NCBI GenBank assembly: GCA_964431655.1
Contig: CAYSKJ010000033.1
Span: 1-23,302 of the forward strand
DNA: 23,302 nt
Source: CAYMEV01 sp964431655 [NCBI: uncultured bacterium]
Lineage (GTDB): Bacteria; CAYMEV01
Direction of reading: 5' to 3'
In this document: positions 7,323 to 14,923 of the stretch, one piece after another
Layout of the letters: every line of letters begins with the position of its first letter
How positions within the stretch are numbered: position 1 is the first letter of the stretch
Position numbers and translations under genes: made by a program
Notes under the pieces: model-generated
What the model was told of the DNA's origin: nothing
What the model saw: only the letters and a program-made list of their open reading frames with translations
Databases searched by the model: none

Positions 7323-8725
7323 TATTTAGTATACCTGATCTTGTGGGTGTCCAGGAAGGAGCCGTTGGTGAGGAATTTGACCACGGGCATGGTCTTCTCG
7401 CCGAGGGATTCGGAGAGGGCATTGTATTCAGCGGAGATGGTCTTTAAGTTCAGGTATATCTCCTGGGAGGTGATATGGGCATCGGGTATTATTTCATCAT
7501 TGCGGAGTTCGAGATAGATTTCGAATATGGGGTTTAAGTCAGAGTCTTCGGTTTTTTTCATGAAGAAATTGCCGGTAAAGTATTCGGTAAGGAAGGCGGA
7601 TCTCTCCAGGGCCTCTTTTATCTGGTAGACCAGGACATTGGCGCCGTAGACTGTGATGCCTCCGTCCATCCTGCCGTAGACTATGACAAAGGGCAGGTTC
7701 TGTATGCTCTGGGGGCTTACATTGAGCTTTCTGGCATATTCCAGGGGGTCTGTGCCATATCTCTGGATTATGGATATCATGTCATTGAATTCTATTATCT
7801 CTCCCCGGTCGGAGGTCCTGTAGCGGAGGAGGGGGATGGCCTGGTTCTTTGTGACCACAAGCTCCTGGTCTACTTCTTCCAGGAAGTGGGTGCCGGGGTC
7901 ATACTGACAGATGGTGGGTATGACTGTAGAGCCGAAGAGCTTTGTTGTGATCTCGGGGTTTTTGTGAAGTATCCTTTTTATGGCGGCGCAGAGAAGGGTC
8001 TCTTTGCCCAGGCTTCCGAAGTCGGCAGAGCCGTATCCGGATAATATGGTATGTATATTGTCCGGGGCATAGCCGAGCTTCTGGTTGATATAGTCGCGGT
8101 AATTCTCGGAGTAGCCTTCGCCGGCCAGGCGGAAGTTTATGTTATAGTCTTTTACGGGGATGTTCTGGTCTTCAGCCAGGTCTATAATGCGCTTGGCATA
8201 GGGGGGATAGCTGTATATGACCGTATATTTGTAATGGGGGGAGAAGCGGGACAGTGCCTCGAGTATCTCATGCTCATTGATGCCGGGGGTGAAGAGGGTC
8301 AGATTCTTTTTCTTTATGCCGAGGTTGCGCAGTCCCCAGGTCGTAAGCTCTCCGGATATCCAGGATCCCAGCCCCAGTGCCACTATGGCCAGGACGGGGT
8401 TATGCTCTATGTGGAAGGATTCAGAGAGGTCGCTGTAGATGTAATAGTCCACATACTGCTCCTGAGAGGGGAGCTGGGGCCAGTAGGTGGGCTTGCGGGT
8501 CGTACCTGAGCTTCGGCATATTATATGCTTGTCATGGAGGGTGCCGTCAATGCAGAGCTCGTTTAAGGGGTATCTGTTTATATAGTTTTTTTTGTCGGTT
8601 AATGGTATTAGATGATACTGCTCGGGGATGGCGGGTATCAGGTTCATGGTGTCCATGAGAAAGCGCCGGTAGGCGGGGACTTTCTCTATGGCCATATTGT
8701 AGATGGTATTGAAGGTCTTGTTCAT
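7322..8725 (-). CDS. Adenylate-forming enzyme, PaaK/CapK-like (ANL superfamily)
   Basis: The 467-residue product has the motif series of AMP-forming acyl-CoA/adenylating enzymes of the phenylacetate-CoA ligase/CapK group. There is a phosphate loop RSSGTTRKP (residues 71-79). An A5-type GYGSADFG lies mid-protein, an A7-type LLRYRTSDRGE follows, and an A8-type GRMDGGITVYGANV comes next. The last residue is a Lys in THKIRYTK, where ANL enzymes carry the catalytic C-terminal Lys. Expected chemistry is carboxylate activation to an acyl-AMP, then transfer to CoA or another acceptor; the substrate cannot be told. It begins 13 bp after the flavoprotein gene and its stop overlaps the cas6 start by one base. 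Composition resembles the rest of the chromosome more than the A/T-rich csm genes, so it may be host-derived rather than part of the CRISPR module. Confidence 0.85.
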   Translation of the reverse strand: MNKTFNTIYNMAIEKVPAYRRFLMDTMNLIPAIPEQYHLIPLTDKKNYINRYPLNELCIDGTLHDKHIICRSSGTTRKPTYWPQLPSQEQYVDYYIYSDLSESFHIEHNPVLAIVALGLGSWISGELTTWGLRNLGIKKKNLTLFTPGINEHEILEALSRFSPHYKYTVIYSYPPYAKRIIDLAEDQNIPVKDYNINFRLAGEGYSENYRDYINQKLGYAPDNIHTILSGYGSADFGSLGKETLLCAAIKRILHKNPEITTKLFGSTVIPTICQYDPGTHFLEEVDQELVVTKNQAIPLLRYRTSDRGEIIEFNDMISIIQRYGTDPLEYARKLNVSPQSIQNLPFVIVYGRMDGGITVYGANVLVYQIKEALERSAFLTEYFTGNFFMKKTEDSDLNPIFEIYLELRNDEIIPDAHITSQEIYLNLKTISAEYNALSESLGEKTMPVVKFLTNGSFLDTHKIRYTK

Positions 8726-8738
8726 TAACTATCTATCT

Positions 8739-9164
8739 TTATTCTGCCTCCCATATCATGGCTTCGGTTGCTTCCATGGAATTCAGCTCTATATGGTAGG
8801 GGGTAACTATGCAGAGGCAGTAGTTGGGGTCATCCGGGCCCGTATAGTAGGCTTTCAGGGCATCGTTCCAGATCAGGAGCTTCAGCTTGGGGTCGCTGGA
8901 TATCTTTGCCCTGCCTGCAATCTGGAGATACTCGCTGCAGTCCTCCAGGTTTGAGGCTCCGCAGGTTATGTGCACCTCGGGGTTCTGCTCTATCTGGGCG
9001 GCCTTGCGGGAGCCGGGGAAGGTGGGGAATATGATGCGCAGGTCCTCAAAGCCTCTGCCGTACATATACCTTACCCAGGGCCTGCTGTCTTTTGTCAGGG
9101 TGGCCAGGGCCATGACCTGGGGTTTTTTTATAATGTCGAATATCCTTTTTTTAAGGTCGCTCAT
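8739..9164 (-). CDS. Pyridoxamine 5'-phosphate oxidase-fold (FMN-binding) protein
   Basis: The 141-residue product matches the split-barrel PNPOx-like family, close to the general stress protein 26 group. It starts with a helix, then VMALATLTKDSRPWVRYMYGRG, the typical first strands in which the protein lines the flavin. GSRKAAQIEQNPEVHI follows, the usual helix-strand with a conserved Asn-Pro. Members bind FMN, F420 or heme; the substrate is unknown here. A strong AAGGAGG lies 6 bases before the ATG. It is the first gene of the leftward run and lies 13 bp before the adenylating enzyme, suggesting one transcript that continues into cas6. Confidence 0.85.
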   Translation of the reverse strand: MSDLKKRIFDIIKKPQVMALATLTKDSRPWVRYMYGRGFEDLRIIFPTFPGSRKAAQIEQNPEVHITCGASNLEDCSEYLQIAGRAKISSDPKLKLLIWNDALKAYYTGPDDPNYCLCIVTPYHIELNSMEATEAMIWEAE

Positions 9165-9184
9165 AGTCAGCCTCCTTTTCTTAT

Positions 9185-9212
9185 ATAATAGTATGGTGAG
9201 GGATTAATGCAA
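9185..9212 (-). promoter_or_regulatory. Weak promoter candidate for the flavoprotein-ANL-cas6 transcript
   Basis: On the minus strand TTGCAT (9207-9212) is followed after 16 bases by TATTAT (9185-9190). The predicted start, near 9178, would leave the ribosome site (9171-9177) almost at the 5' end. Only the -10 is good. Confidence 0.35.
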
Positions 9213-9272
9213 TAAATATTTTGAAATTTCCTTGCCTTTTGGGGGCAGGTTTGTATTAATTAATATTTAATT

Positions 9273-11270
9273 ATGATAGAATTTATCAGGCATTTTTATG
9301 AGATATTTGTAGTTGAGAAGGATAAGAACAGGCTTTTCTGGATACTTGTCATTCTGGGGCTTGCATTATGCTCGGTAAAGGCAGTTGATATCGCATGCCA
9401 GTCCCTGTGGATGGACGAGTGCTTCAATATCATAGGGGCTGACATGATCAGGGATAAGATGATCCCGAGGTATCCTTCGGGATACATGTATTACAAGGCC
9501 CTTTTCTGCTCCTATGTCTTTGCCATTGTATCGGGGATATTCGGGGACAGGGTGACTGTCTACAGGATGTTCTCCCTGTTTATTCATTTTATGACCCCTG
9601 TGATGGTGTATGTGCTGGGAAAGGGGTTTATAAAGAGGGAGATCCTCTTTGTATCGGGATTGATACTTTATCTGCACCCATGGGAGACCGAGTATGCCAG
9701 GACTGCCCTCTACCATCCCCTTCTGCAGTTTATGGTGTCTGTATCTCTAATGCTTTTTATAGGGAATGTTTTTTTCGGGTACAAAAGGAGCTTCAGCTTA
9801 AGCTATGTCCTGACGGGGCTTACACACCAGCTGGGATTCGGGCTTGCCTTTTCCTTTGCGGGGGTGCTTCTGGCAAAGCCCAGGAGGTTTTTTGAGAGGA
9901 GGTTCTTGACCGGGCTTGTTTTCTGGGTTTTCTTCTTTGCCTTCATTGTGCTTCAGGAAGCCCTTCTTTGGAGGGTGGGCTATGTGAACATGAACCAGGA
10001 GGCAGGGGGTCTGAAGGGAATTGCTGAGTTTTTCCTGGGGCATAACCATTTTGTATCCCTGGGACTTCTGCGGGAATCCCACCCTGTTGCCTTCACTGTA
10101 TTTTCTGCCGGGTTTATCCTTATGATTATGAAGGTTATATATATGAGGGTAATTAAAAGGAAGCTTGAGGCAAACGATTTTGTGCTTTTATACCTTATGC
10201 TGGTCTTCGGGATGTTCCTTTTCAGTCTGAGCTTTTTACAGACCCATCACATGGTGAGATACCTTTTTCCCTTTCATTTCATATTCATTATACTGGTGGT
10301 GGGGATAATATACAGGTTCGGGATGTTTTTCAACCGGTACCTGGAGAGATTGAGCTGTTTTTTCAGGAAGAGGGCCTATAAGATTGCGGTGCTTTTGGCT
10401 CTGAGCTTTATACTGGTGGACCAGGCGGGGATAAAGAACAATATTGAGATAATAGAGAGGGATTATGACAACTGGGTAAAGACAGATATTATATACAGAA
10501 GCCACAGGTATTTCCCCATAGACCATGCCTCTCCCGGTGAGTATGTCAGGCATCACAGGAGGACAGGGGATGTGGTGATAGCCATACATCATCTCTTTCA
10601 GTACATGTATGCGGGAGATGTGGATTACTGGCTTTGGTCAGGGGCCGAGGGCACCTGGGATGCATGGGAGATAAAAGACAGGATAAAGAGGGAGGTCTAC
10701 CTGGGAATACCTGTCATTGACAATGCCTTTATGCTGGACAGCGTAATAAGGGAGGCGATGCATAAGGGAAAGAGAGTATGGCTGATAACATCACCCTCAG
10801 AGAGGGAGCCTGCCCATATAAGTCCCGGGATCAAGGATTATATAGGGGAAAATTACCTGAGGATAAAATGGATGGCAAAGGACGGGGCAGGCAAGGTGCT
10901 TTTGTTTGAAGAGGGAGCGGTTTACCCGGAGAGGCTGAGGTTTGAGGCGGAATGGGGGCTTTTTGATGCAGGGGGGCAGAATGTATATGATATGGAATAT
11001 GTAAGTCTGGACAGGGATTACAGGACAGCCTGCCTTTTCATTGGGCCGAATTTCAGTAAGGCAAGGCTTCATTTCAGAAAAAAGAGCCCCCGGACAAAGG
11101 TGGAGATGGCTTTTCTATATGACGGGAAAGAGGAGGAAAGGCTTTATTTCAATGTAGATGATGACTTTATTGATGCAGGGCTTCTGTTTACCTTGCCCGG
11201 GAGGGCCAATTTCCGGCTAAGGGTAGTAGAGGGGCCGGTAGTGGATTATGATTATTTTGAGATACTATGA
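9273..11270 (+). CDS. GT39/GT83-like integral membrane glycosyltransferase
   Basis: The 665-residue product has one membrane segment near residues 22-38. A periplasmic loop follows with SLWMDECFN (Asp48-Glu49), the acidic pair that polyprenyl-phosphate-sugar-dependent GT-C enzymes (ArnT, PMT) use in catalysis. About ten further hydrophobic segments run to residue 390, and a soluble C-terminal part follows (about 400-665). The family moves a sugar from undecaprenyl phosphate to lipid A, protein or glycan on the periplasmic face. The gene overlaps the deacetylase by four bases and leads a four-gene run with a donor-making GT2. No clear Shine-Dalgarno precedes the ATG (AT-rich TAATATTTAATT), so the exact start is less sure. 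An ArnT/FlmK-like role is inferred from context. Confidence 0.83.
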   Translation: MIEFIRHFYEIFVVEKDKNRLFWILVILGLALCSVKAVDIACQSLWMDECFNIIGADMIRDKMIPRYPSGYMYYKALFCSYVFAIVSGIFGDRVTVYRMFSLFIHFMTPVMVYVLGKGFIKREILFVSGLILYLHPWETEYARTALYHPLLQFMVSVSLMLFIGNVFFGYKRSFSLSYVLTGLTHQLGFGLAFSFAGVLLAKPRRFFERRFLTGLVFWVFFFAFIVLQEALLWRVGYVNMNQEAGGLKGIAEFFLGHNHFVSLGLLRESHPVAFTVFSAGFILMIMKVIYMRVIKRKLEANDFVLLYLMLVFGMFLFSLSFLQTHHMVRYLFPFHFIFIILVVGIIYRFGMFFNRYLERLSCFFRKRAYKIAVLLALSFILVDQAGIKNNIEIIERDYDNWVKTDIIYRSHRYFPIDHASPGEYVRHHRRTGDVVIAIHHLFQYMYAGDVDYWLWSGAEGTWDAWEIKDRIKREVYLGIPVIDNAFMLDSVIREAMHKGKRVWLITSPSEREPAHISPGIKDYIGENYLRIKWMAKDGAGKVLLFEEGAVYPERLRFEAEWGLFDAGGQNVYDMEYVSLDRDYRTACLFIGPNFSKARLHFRKKSPRTKVEMAFLYDGKEEERLYFNVDDDFIDAGLLFTLPGRANFRLRVVEGPVVDYDYFEIL

Positions 11271-12070
11271 AGAAGCTTAGCATAAACACCGATGACTTTG
11301 GCCTGAGCGCTGATATAAACCGGGGAATTAAAGAGGCTTATGCCGGGGGGAGGCTTACCGATGCAAGCCTCATGGCCAACGGTCCGGCTTTTGAGGATGC
11401 TGTGGATATTGCAAAGGATACGGGGATGCCCCTGTGCGCCCATATAAACCTGATCAGGGGGAAAATGCTCTCGGGAATGGATACCTACAGGGGCATCAGG
11501 GCCCTGTGGCTTGACAGCCTGACCGGGGAGGGAAGAAAGAGAATTGAGCGGGAGGCAGGGCTTCAGATAGAAAGAATATTGAAGGAGAATCTGATAATTA
11601 ATCAGCTTAACAGCGAAAAACATACGCATTTTTTCCCGGTTTTATTTGAATTATTTATAAAATTAGCCGAGTCGTATAAGATCCCCTATATCCGGTTTAT
11701 AAACGAGTTCGGGATAAGTTTCAGCCTGCAGGGCATAAAGGCGTGGATACTGGGGAGCTTTGCGGGGATGAACAGGGGCTGGATGAAGAGGAGCAGTGTG
11801 GGCAGGGCTGACTGGTTCAGGGGAATCGGGGTATCGGGGAAGCTGGACAGGGATAATATAAAAGAGGTTTTAAGTGGCATAAAGCCCGGGCATACGGAGT
11901 TTATGGTCCATATAGGATATGAGGGGGAGATAGACGGCATAATGGGAAGGTATTTCTTAAACAGGCAGAGAGAGGGTGAGCTTGATGCCCTTTTATCAGT
12001 AGAGGATGGTTTCTTTTTTGAAAATGACATAGAATTAGTATCCTTCGGAGGCGGATATGGAAATAAATGA
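11267..12070 (+). CDS. YdjC/ChbG-family carbohydrate deacetylase (NaxD-like)
   Basis: The 267-residue product has the family's N-terminal TDDFGLS (Thr8-Asp9-Asp10, metal and catalytic region), AHINL with His59, and SEKHTHFFP with His119 and His121. These are metal-dependent N-deacetylases of amino sugars (ChbG, HpnK, NaxD). Most relatives read SHxHxH in the last motif; here Glu117 replaces the first His. The gene lies between a GT-C transferase and an ArnC-like GT2, overlapping both (ATGA at the start, 14 bases at the end). A substrate such as undecaprenyl-phosphate-HexNAc is therefore likely, as with Francisella NaxD. Family assignment is firm; the substrate is inferred. Confidence 0.87.
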   Translation: MKKLSINTDDFGLSADINRGIKEAYAGGRLTDASLMANGPAFEDAVDIAKDTGMPLCAHINLIRGKMLSGMDTYRGIRALWLDSLTGEGRKRIEREAGLQIERILKENLIINQLNSEKHTHFFPVLFELFIKLAESYKIPYIRFINEFGISFSLQGIKAWILGSFAGMNRGWMKRSSVGRADWFRGIGVSGKLDRDNIKEVLSGIKPGHTEFMVHIGYEGEIDGIMGRYFLNRQREGELDALLSVEDGFFFENDIELVSFGGGYGNK

Positions 12071-13022
12071 ACCGGAAATATCGGTAGTTGTCCCCTTTTA
12101 TAATGAACAGGAGAATATACCGAAGCTTTATGAGAGGCTGGTAAAAGTGATGGGGGATACAGGAAGAAGCTATGAGCTTGTTTTTGTAAACGACGGGTCC
12201 AGAGATGAGAGCGGAAAAGCCCTGGATGATATATTCAGCAGGGATGAGAGGGTTCAGGTGGTGCACTTAAGGAGCAATTTCGGGCAGACGGCGGCACTGG
12301 CGGCAGGGTTCGAGCAGGCTCAGGGAGAGATAATAATAAGCATGGATGGTGACCTTCAGCACCTCCCGGAGGAGATACCCCTTTTTGTTGAAAAGATAGA
12401 CGAGGGCTATGACATTGTTTCGGGATGGAGAAAAAGGAGGATAGACAGCCTTCTGGTGAGAAGGATACCCTCCCGGGCGGCCAACTGGATGATGGCAAGG
12501 CTTTCGGGGATGAAGCTCCATGATTTCGGGACAACATTCAAGGCATACAGGAAAGAGGTAATAAAGAATATAGAGCTCTACAGCGATTTTCACCGGTTCA
12601 TACCCGCCCTGGCCAGCAGTATGGGGGTGGATGTGATAGAGATACCCATAACCAATGTTGACAGGGAGTCAGGCAAGAGCAATTACGGGCTCTCCAGGAT
12701 AAAGAAGGTTATTTTTGACCTGCTTATAGTAAAGTTTCTGATCAGCTTTCTGGACAGGCCCCTGCAGATATTCGGGCTTATAGGCCTGATATTTGCATTT
12801 CTGGGGGTTCTGGTTGGGGGCACGCTTTCTGTCATGTATTTCATGGATATAATAGAGATGCGGGAGCATCTGGGCAATCTGATGTTTTCTGTAACCCTTA
12901 CACTGATAGGGATGAACTTCATATCCCTGGGCCTGCTGGCTGAGATAAGCTCAAGGATATACTTCAAGGTCCATTCAAAAAAGCCGTATTCTGTCAGGAG
13001 GATAAGGGAACACAAGAACTGA
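12057..13022 (+). CDS. DPM1/ArnC-like polyprenyl-phosphate glycosyltransferase (GT2)
   Basis: The 321-residue product has a GT-A domain with VVVPFYNEQENI (10-21), VNDGSRD (44-50) and the nucleotide-metal motif MDGDLQ (96-101). Two C-terminal membrane segments follow (about 232-262 and 272-300), the layout of ArnC, GtrB and FlmF. Such enzymes load a sugar from a UDP or GDP donor onto undecaprenyl phosphate at the inner face of the membrane. GGAGG lies 5 bases before the ATG, inside the end of the deacetylase gene, and asnB starts just after its stop. It probably makes the lipid-linked donor used by the two preceding gene products. Confidence 0.92.
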   Translation: MEINEPEISVVVPFYNEQENIPKLYERLVKVMGDTGRSYELVFVNDGSRDESGKALDDIFSRDERVQVVHLRSNFGQTAALAAGFEQAQGEIIISMDGDLQHLPEEIPLFVEKIDEGYDIVSGWRKRRIDSLLVRRIPSRAANWMMARLSGMKLHDFGTTFKAYRKEVIKNIELYSDFHRFIPALASSMGVDVIEIPITNVDRESGKSNYGLSRIKKVIFDLLIVKFLISFLDRPLQIFGLIGLIFAFLGVLVGGTLSVMYFMDIIEMREHLGNLMFSVTLTLIGMNFISLGLLAEISSRIYFKVHSKKPYSVRRIREHKN

Positions 13023-13023
13023 T

Positions 13024-14922
13024 ATGTGCGGTATATGCGGTTATTTCAATCTGAAGGACGGCCTGGGGGATAACAGGCCCGGGGGGATTATAAAGGCCAT
13101 GCTGGGCAGGCTGGTGCACCGGGGCCCGGATGATGAGGGGGTTTTTGAGGACGGGCATGTATGCATGGGGATGAGAAGGCTTTCCATTATTGATATAAAA
13201 GGGGGCCATCAGCCCCAGTTCAATGAAGACAGAAGCATTGCTGTGATATTCAACGGAGAGATATACAATTACCGGGAGCTGAAAGGGGAGCTTGAGAGCA
13301 GGGGGCATGTATTTCAAAGCCAGAGCGACACCGAGATATTGCCCCATTTATATGAGGAATACGGGGATGATTTTGTTTCAGGGCTTAACGGTATGTTTGC
13401 CATTGCCCTGTATGACTCAAAACAGAGAAGGATGCTTCTTGTAAGGGACAGGATGGGTATTAAACCCCTTTACTATGCACAGGATGGGGAGAATATAGCC
13501 TTTGCCTCGGAGATAAGAAGCCTTAGAGAGGTGCCTTCTGTGTCAGGAAGGGTATGCTTCGAGGCCCTGGACAGCTATTTTGCCTTTGAGTATGTATCAG
13601 CCCCCCTTACCATATACAGGGATATAAAAAAGATGCTTCCCGGTGAGATGATAAGGGCTGATAAACAGGGAAGGGAGAACATAAGGTACTGGCATCCTGT
13701 ATTTGAAAAGAATGAGCACGATGAGAAATATCTTATTGAAAAGATCAGGGAGATATTCTTCTCATCGGTTAAATACAGAATGATATCCGATGTGCCCCTG
13801 GGGGTTTTTTTGAGCGGGGGCGTGGACTCCAGCCTTATTACAGGGGTTATGTCGCAGTATGAGAAGGATATAAAGAGTTTTTCCATAGGCTTTGAGGAAG
13901 AGACCTTCAATGAACTGGGATGGGCAAAGGAGGCCTCGGACTTCTTCCACACACAGCACTGCGCACATCTGCTTGAGGAAAGCAGGGCGATAGAGCTTAT
14001 ACCCGGGATACTGGAGAGCCTGGACCAGCCACTGGCGGATGCATCCATTATACCCACCTACCTGGTCTGCATGCTGTCCAGGCCCCATGTTACCGTAGCA
14101 CTGTCAGGGGACGGGGGAGACGAGCTGTTCCTGGGCTATGACACCTACAAAGCCTACCGGATTGCATCCTTTTTGAGGTGGATGCCCGGTATGATGACGT
14201 GGATGATGGGCAGGGCAGCAGGGCTGATGCCGGTCTCGGAAAAAAGGCTGGGCTTTGAATACAGGCTCAAAAAGTTCCTCAAAGGCCTGGCGCTCAGGCC
14301 TGAATATGCCAATTACGCATGGTGGGGAAGCTTTGCAAAAGATGAGAAGGAAAGGATATATTCAGAAAGGTTTATGAATATCAGGGAGGGGTTCTCTGAT
14401 TTTGCGCCGGTGGACTTCTACTCAAAATATCTGGAGGATATCAGAGACCCCCTGGACAGGGTCAATTTCCTGGACCTTCACCTGTATCTGCAGGATGACC
14501 TTCTGCAGAAGGTGGATAATATGAGCATGGCCAATTCCCTGGAGGTCAGGGTGCCCTTCCTGGACCACCGTATGGTGCAGCTGGCTGTCGGCATTAACAA
14601 TAACCTCAGGCTGAGGGGCCTTAAAACCAAGCATATACTGAAAAAGGCCCTGGATGACTATCTGCCTGAGGGGATAAAGAACAGGCCCAAGATAGGTTTT
14701 GACATACCCCTGGACAAGTGGCTGAGGGGAGGGCTGAGGGGATTTATGGAAAAGAGCCTGGACCGGGATATTATAGAAGAGACAGGGCTTTTCAGCTATG
14801 AGGGGATAAAGAAACTGGCCGATGAGCATCTGGAGAGAAAGAAGAACCACCGCCAGCTCTTGTGGCCTCTGATAATATTTTTCAATTATTACAGGCAGGG
14901 GAATCTGAGCACTCAGGCCTGA
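13024..14922 (+). CDS. asnB: Glutamine-hydrolysing asparagine synthase family protein
   Basis: The 632-residue product starts MCGICGYF, so Cys2 is the N-terminal glutaminase nucleophile after Met removal. RRLSIIDI and FNGEIYNY follow in the glutaminase domain. The ATP pyrophosphatase loop is LSGGVDSSL (Ser264-Ser270), and SGDGGDELFLGY lies further on. It uses glutamine-derived ammonia and ATP to amidate a carboxylate. Aspartate is the default substrate. Paralogues in surface-glycan clusters amidate uronic acids or other acids (WbpS-type), which the location here makes possible. The ATG lies one base after the GT2 stop. Its 3' end overlaps the convergent acetyltransferase gene by 10 bp. Confidence 0.92.
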   Translation: MCGICGYFNLKDGLGDNRPGGIIKAMLGRLVHRGPDDEGVFEDGHVCMGMRRLSIIDIKGGHQPQFNEDRSIAVIFNGEIYNYRELKGELESRGHVFQSQSDTEILPHLYEEYGDDFVSGLNGMFAIALYDSKQRRMLLVRDRMGIKPLYYAQDGENIAFASEIRSLREVPSVSGRVCFEALDSYFAFEYVSAPLTIYRDIKKMLPGEMIRADKQGRENIRYWHPVFEKNEHDEKYLIEKIREIFFSSVKYRMISDVPLGVFLSGGVDSSLITGVMSQYEKDIKSFSIGFEEETFNELGWAKEASDFFHTQHCAHLLEESRAIELIPGILESLDQPLADASIIPTYLVCMLSRPHVTVALSGDGGDELFLGYDTYKAYRIASFLRWMPGMMTWMMGRAAGLMPVSEKRLGFEYRLKKFLKGLALRPEYANYAWWGSFAKDEKERIYSERFMNIREGFSDFAPVDFYSKYLEDIRDPLDRVNFLDLHLYLQDDLLQKVDNMSMANSLEVRVPFLDHRMVQLAVGINNNLRLRGLKTKHILKKALDDYLPEGIKNRPKIGFDIPLDKWLRGGLRGFMEKSLDRDIIEETGLFSYEGIKKLADEHLERKKNHRQLLWPLIIFFNYYRQGNLSTQA

Positions 14923-14923
14923 G
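14912..14923. repeat. 12-bp perfect palindrome holding both convergent stop codons
   Basis: CTCAGGCCTGAG is its own reverse complement. The TGA of asnB (14920-14922, plus) and the TGA of the acetyltransferase gene (14913-14915, minus) are placed symmetrically in it. No intergenic terminator exists here. Confidence 0.9.

Noticed and set aside
8051-8509. 152-codon plus-strand frame antisense to the ANL gene
   Set aside because: The opposite strand has a full set of ANL motifs; this frame has no signal of its own.
9234-9272. Promoter for the GT-C gene (TTGCCT, 16-base spacer, TATTAA)
   Set aside because: Both hexamers match poorly and there is no ribosome site to support a start, so it was not called.
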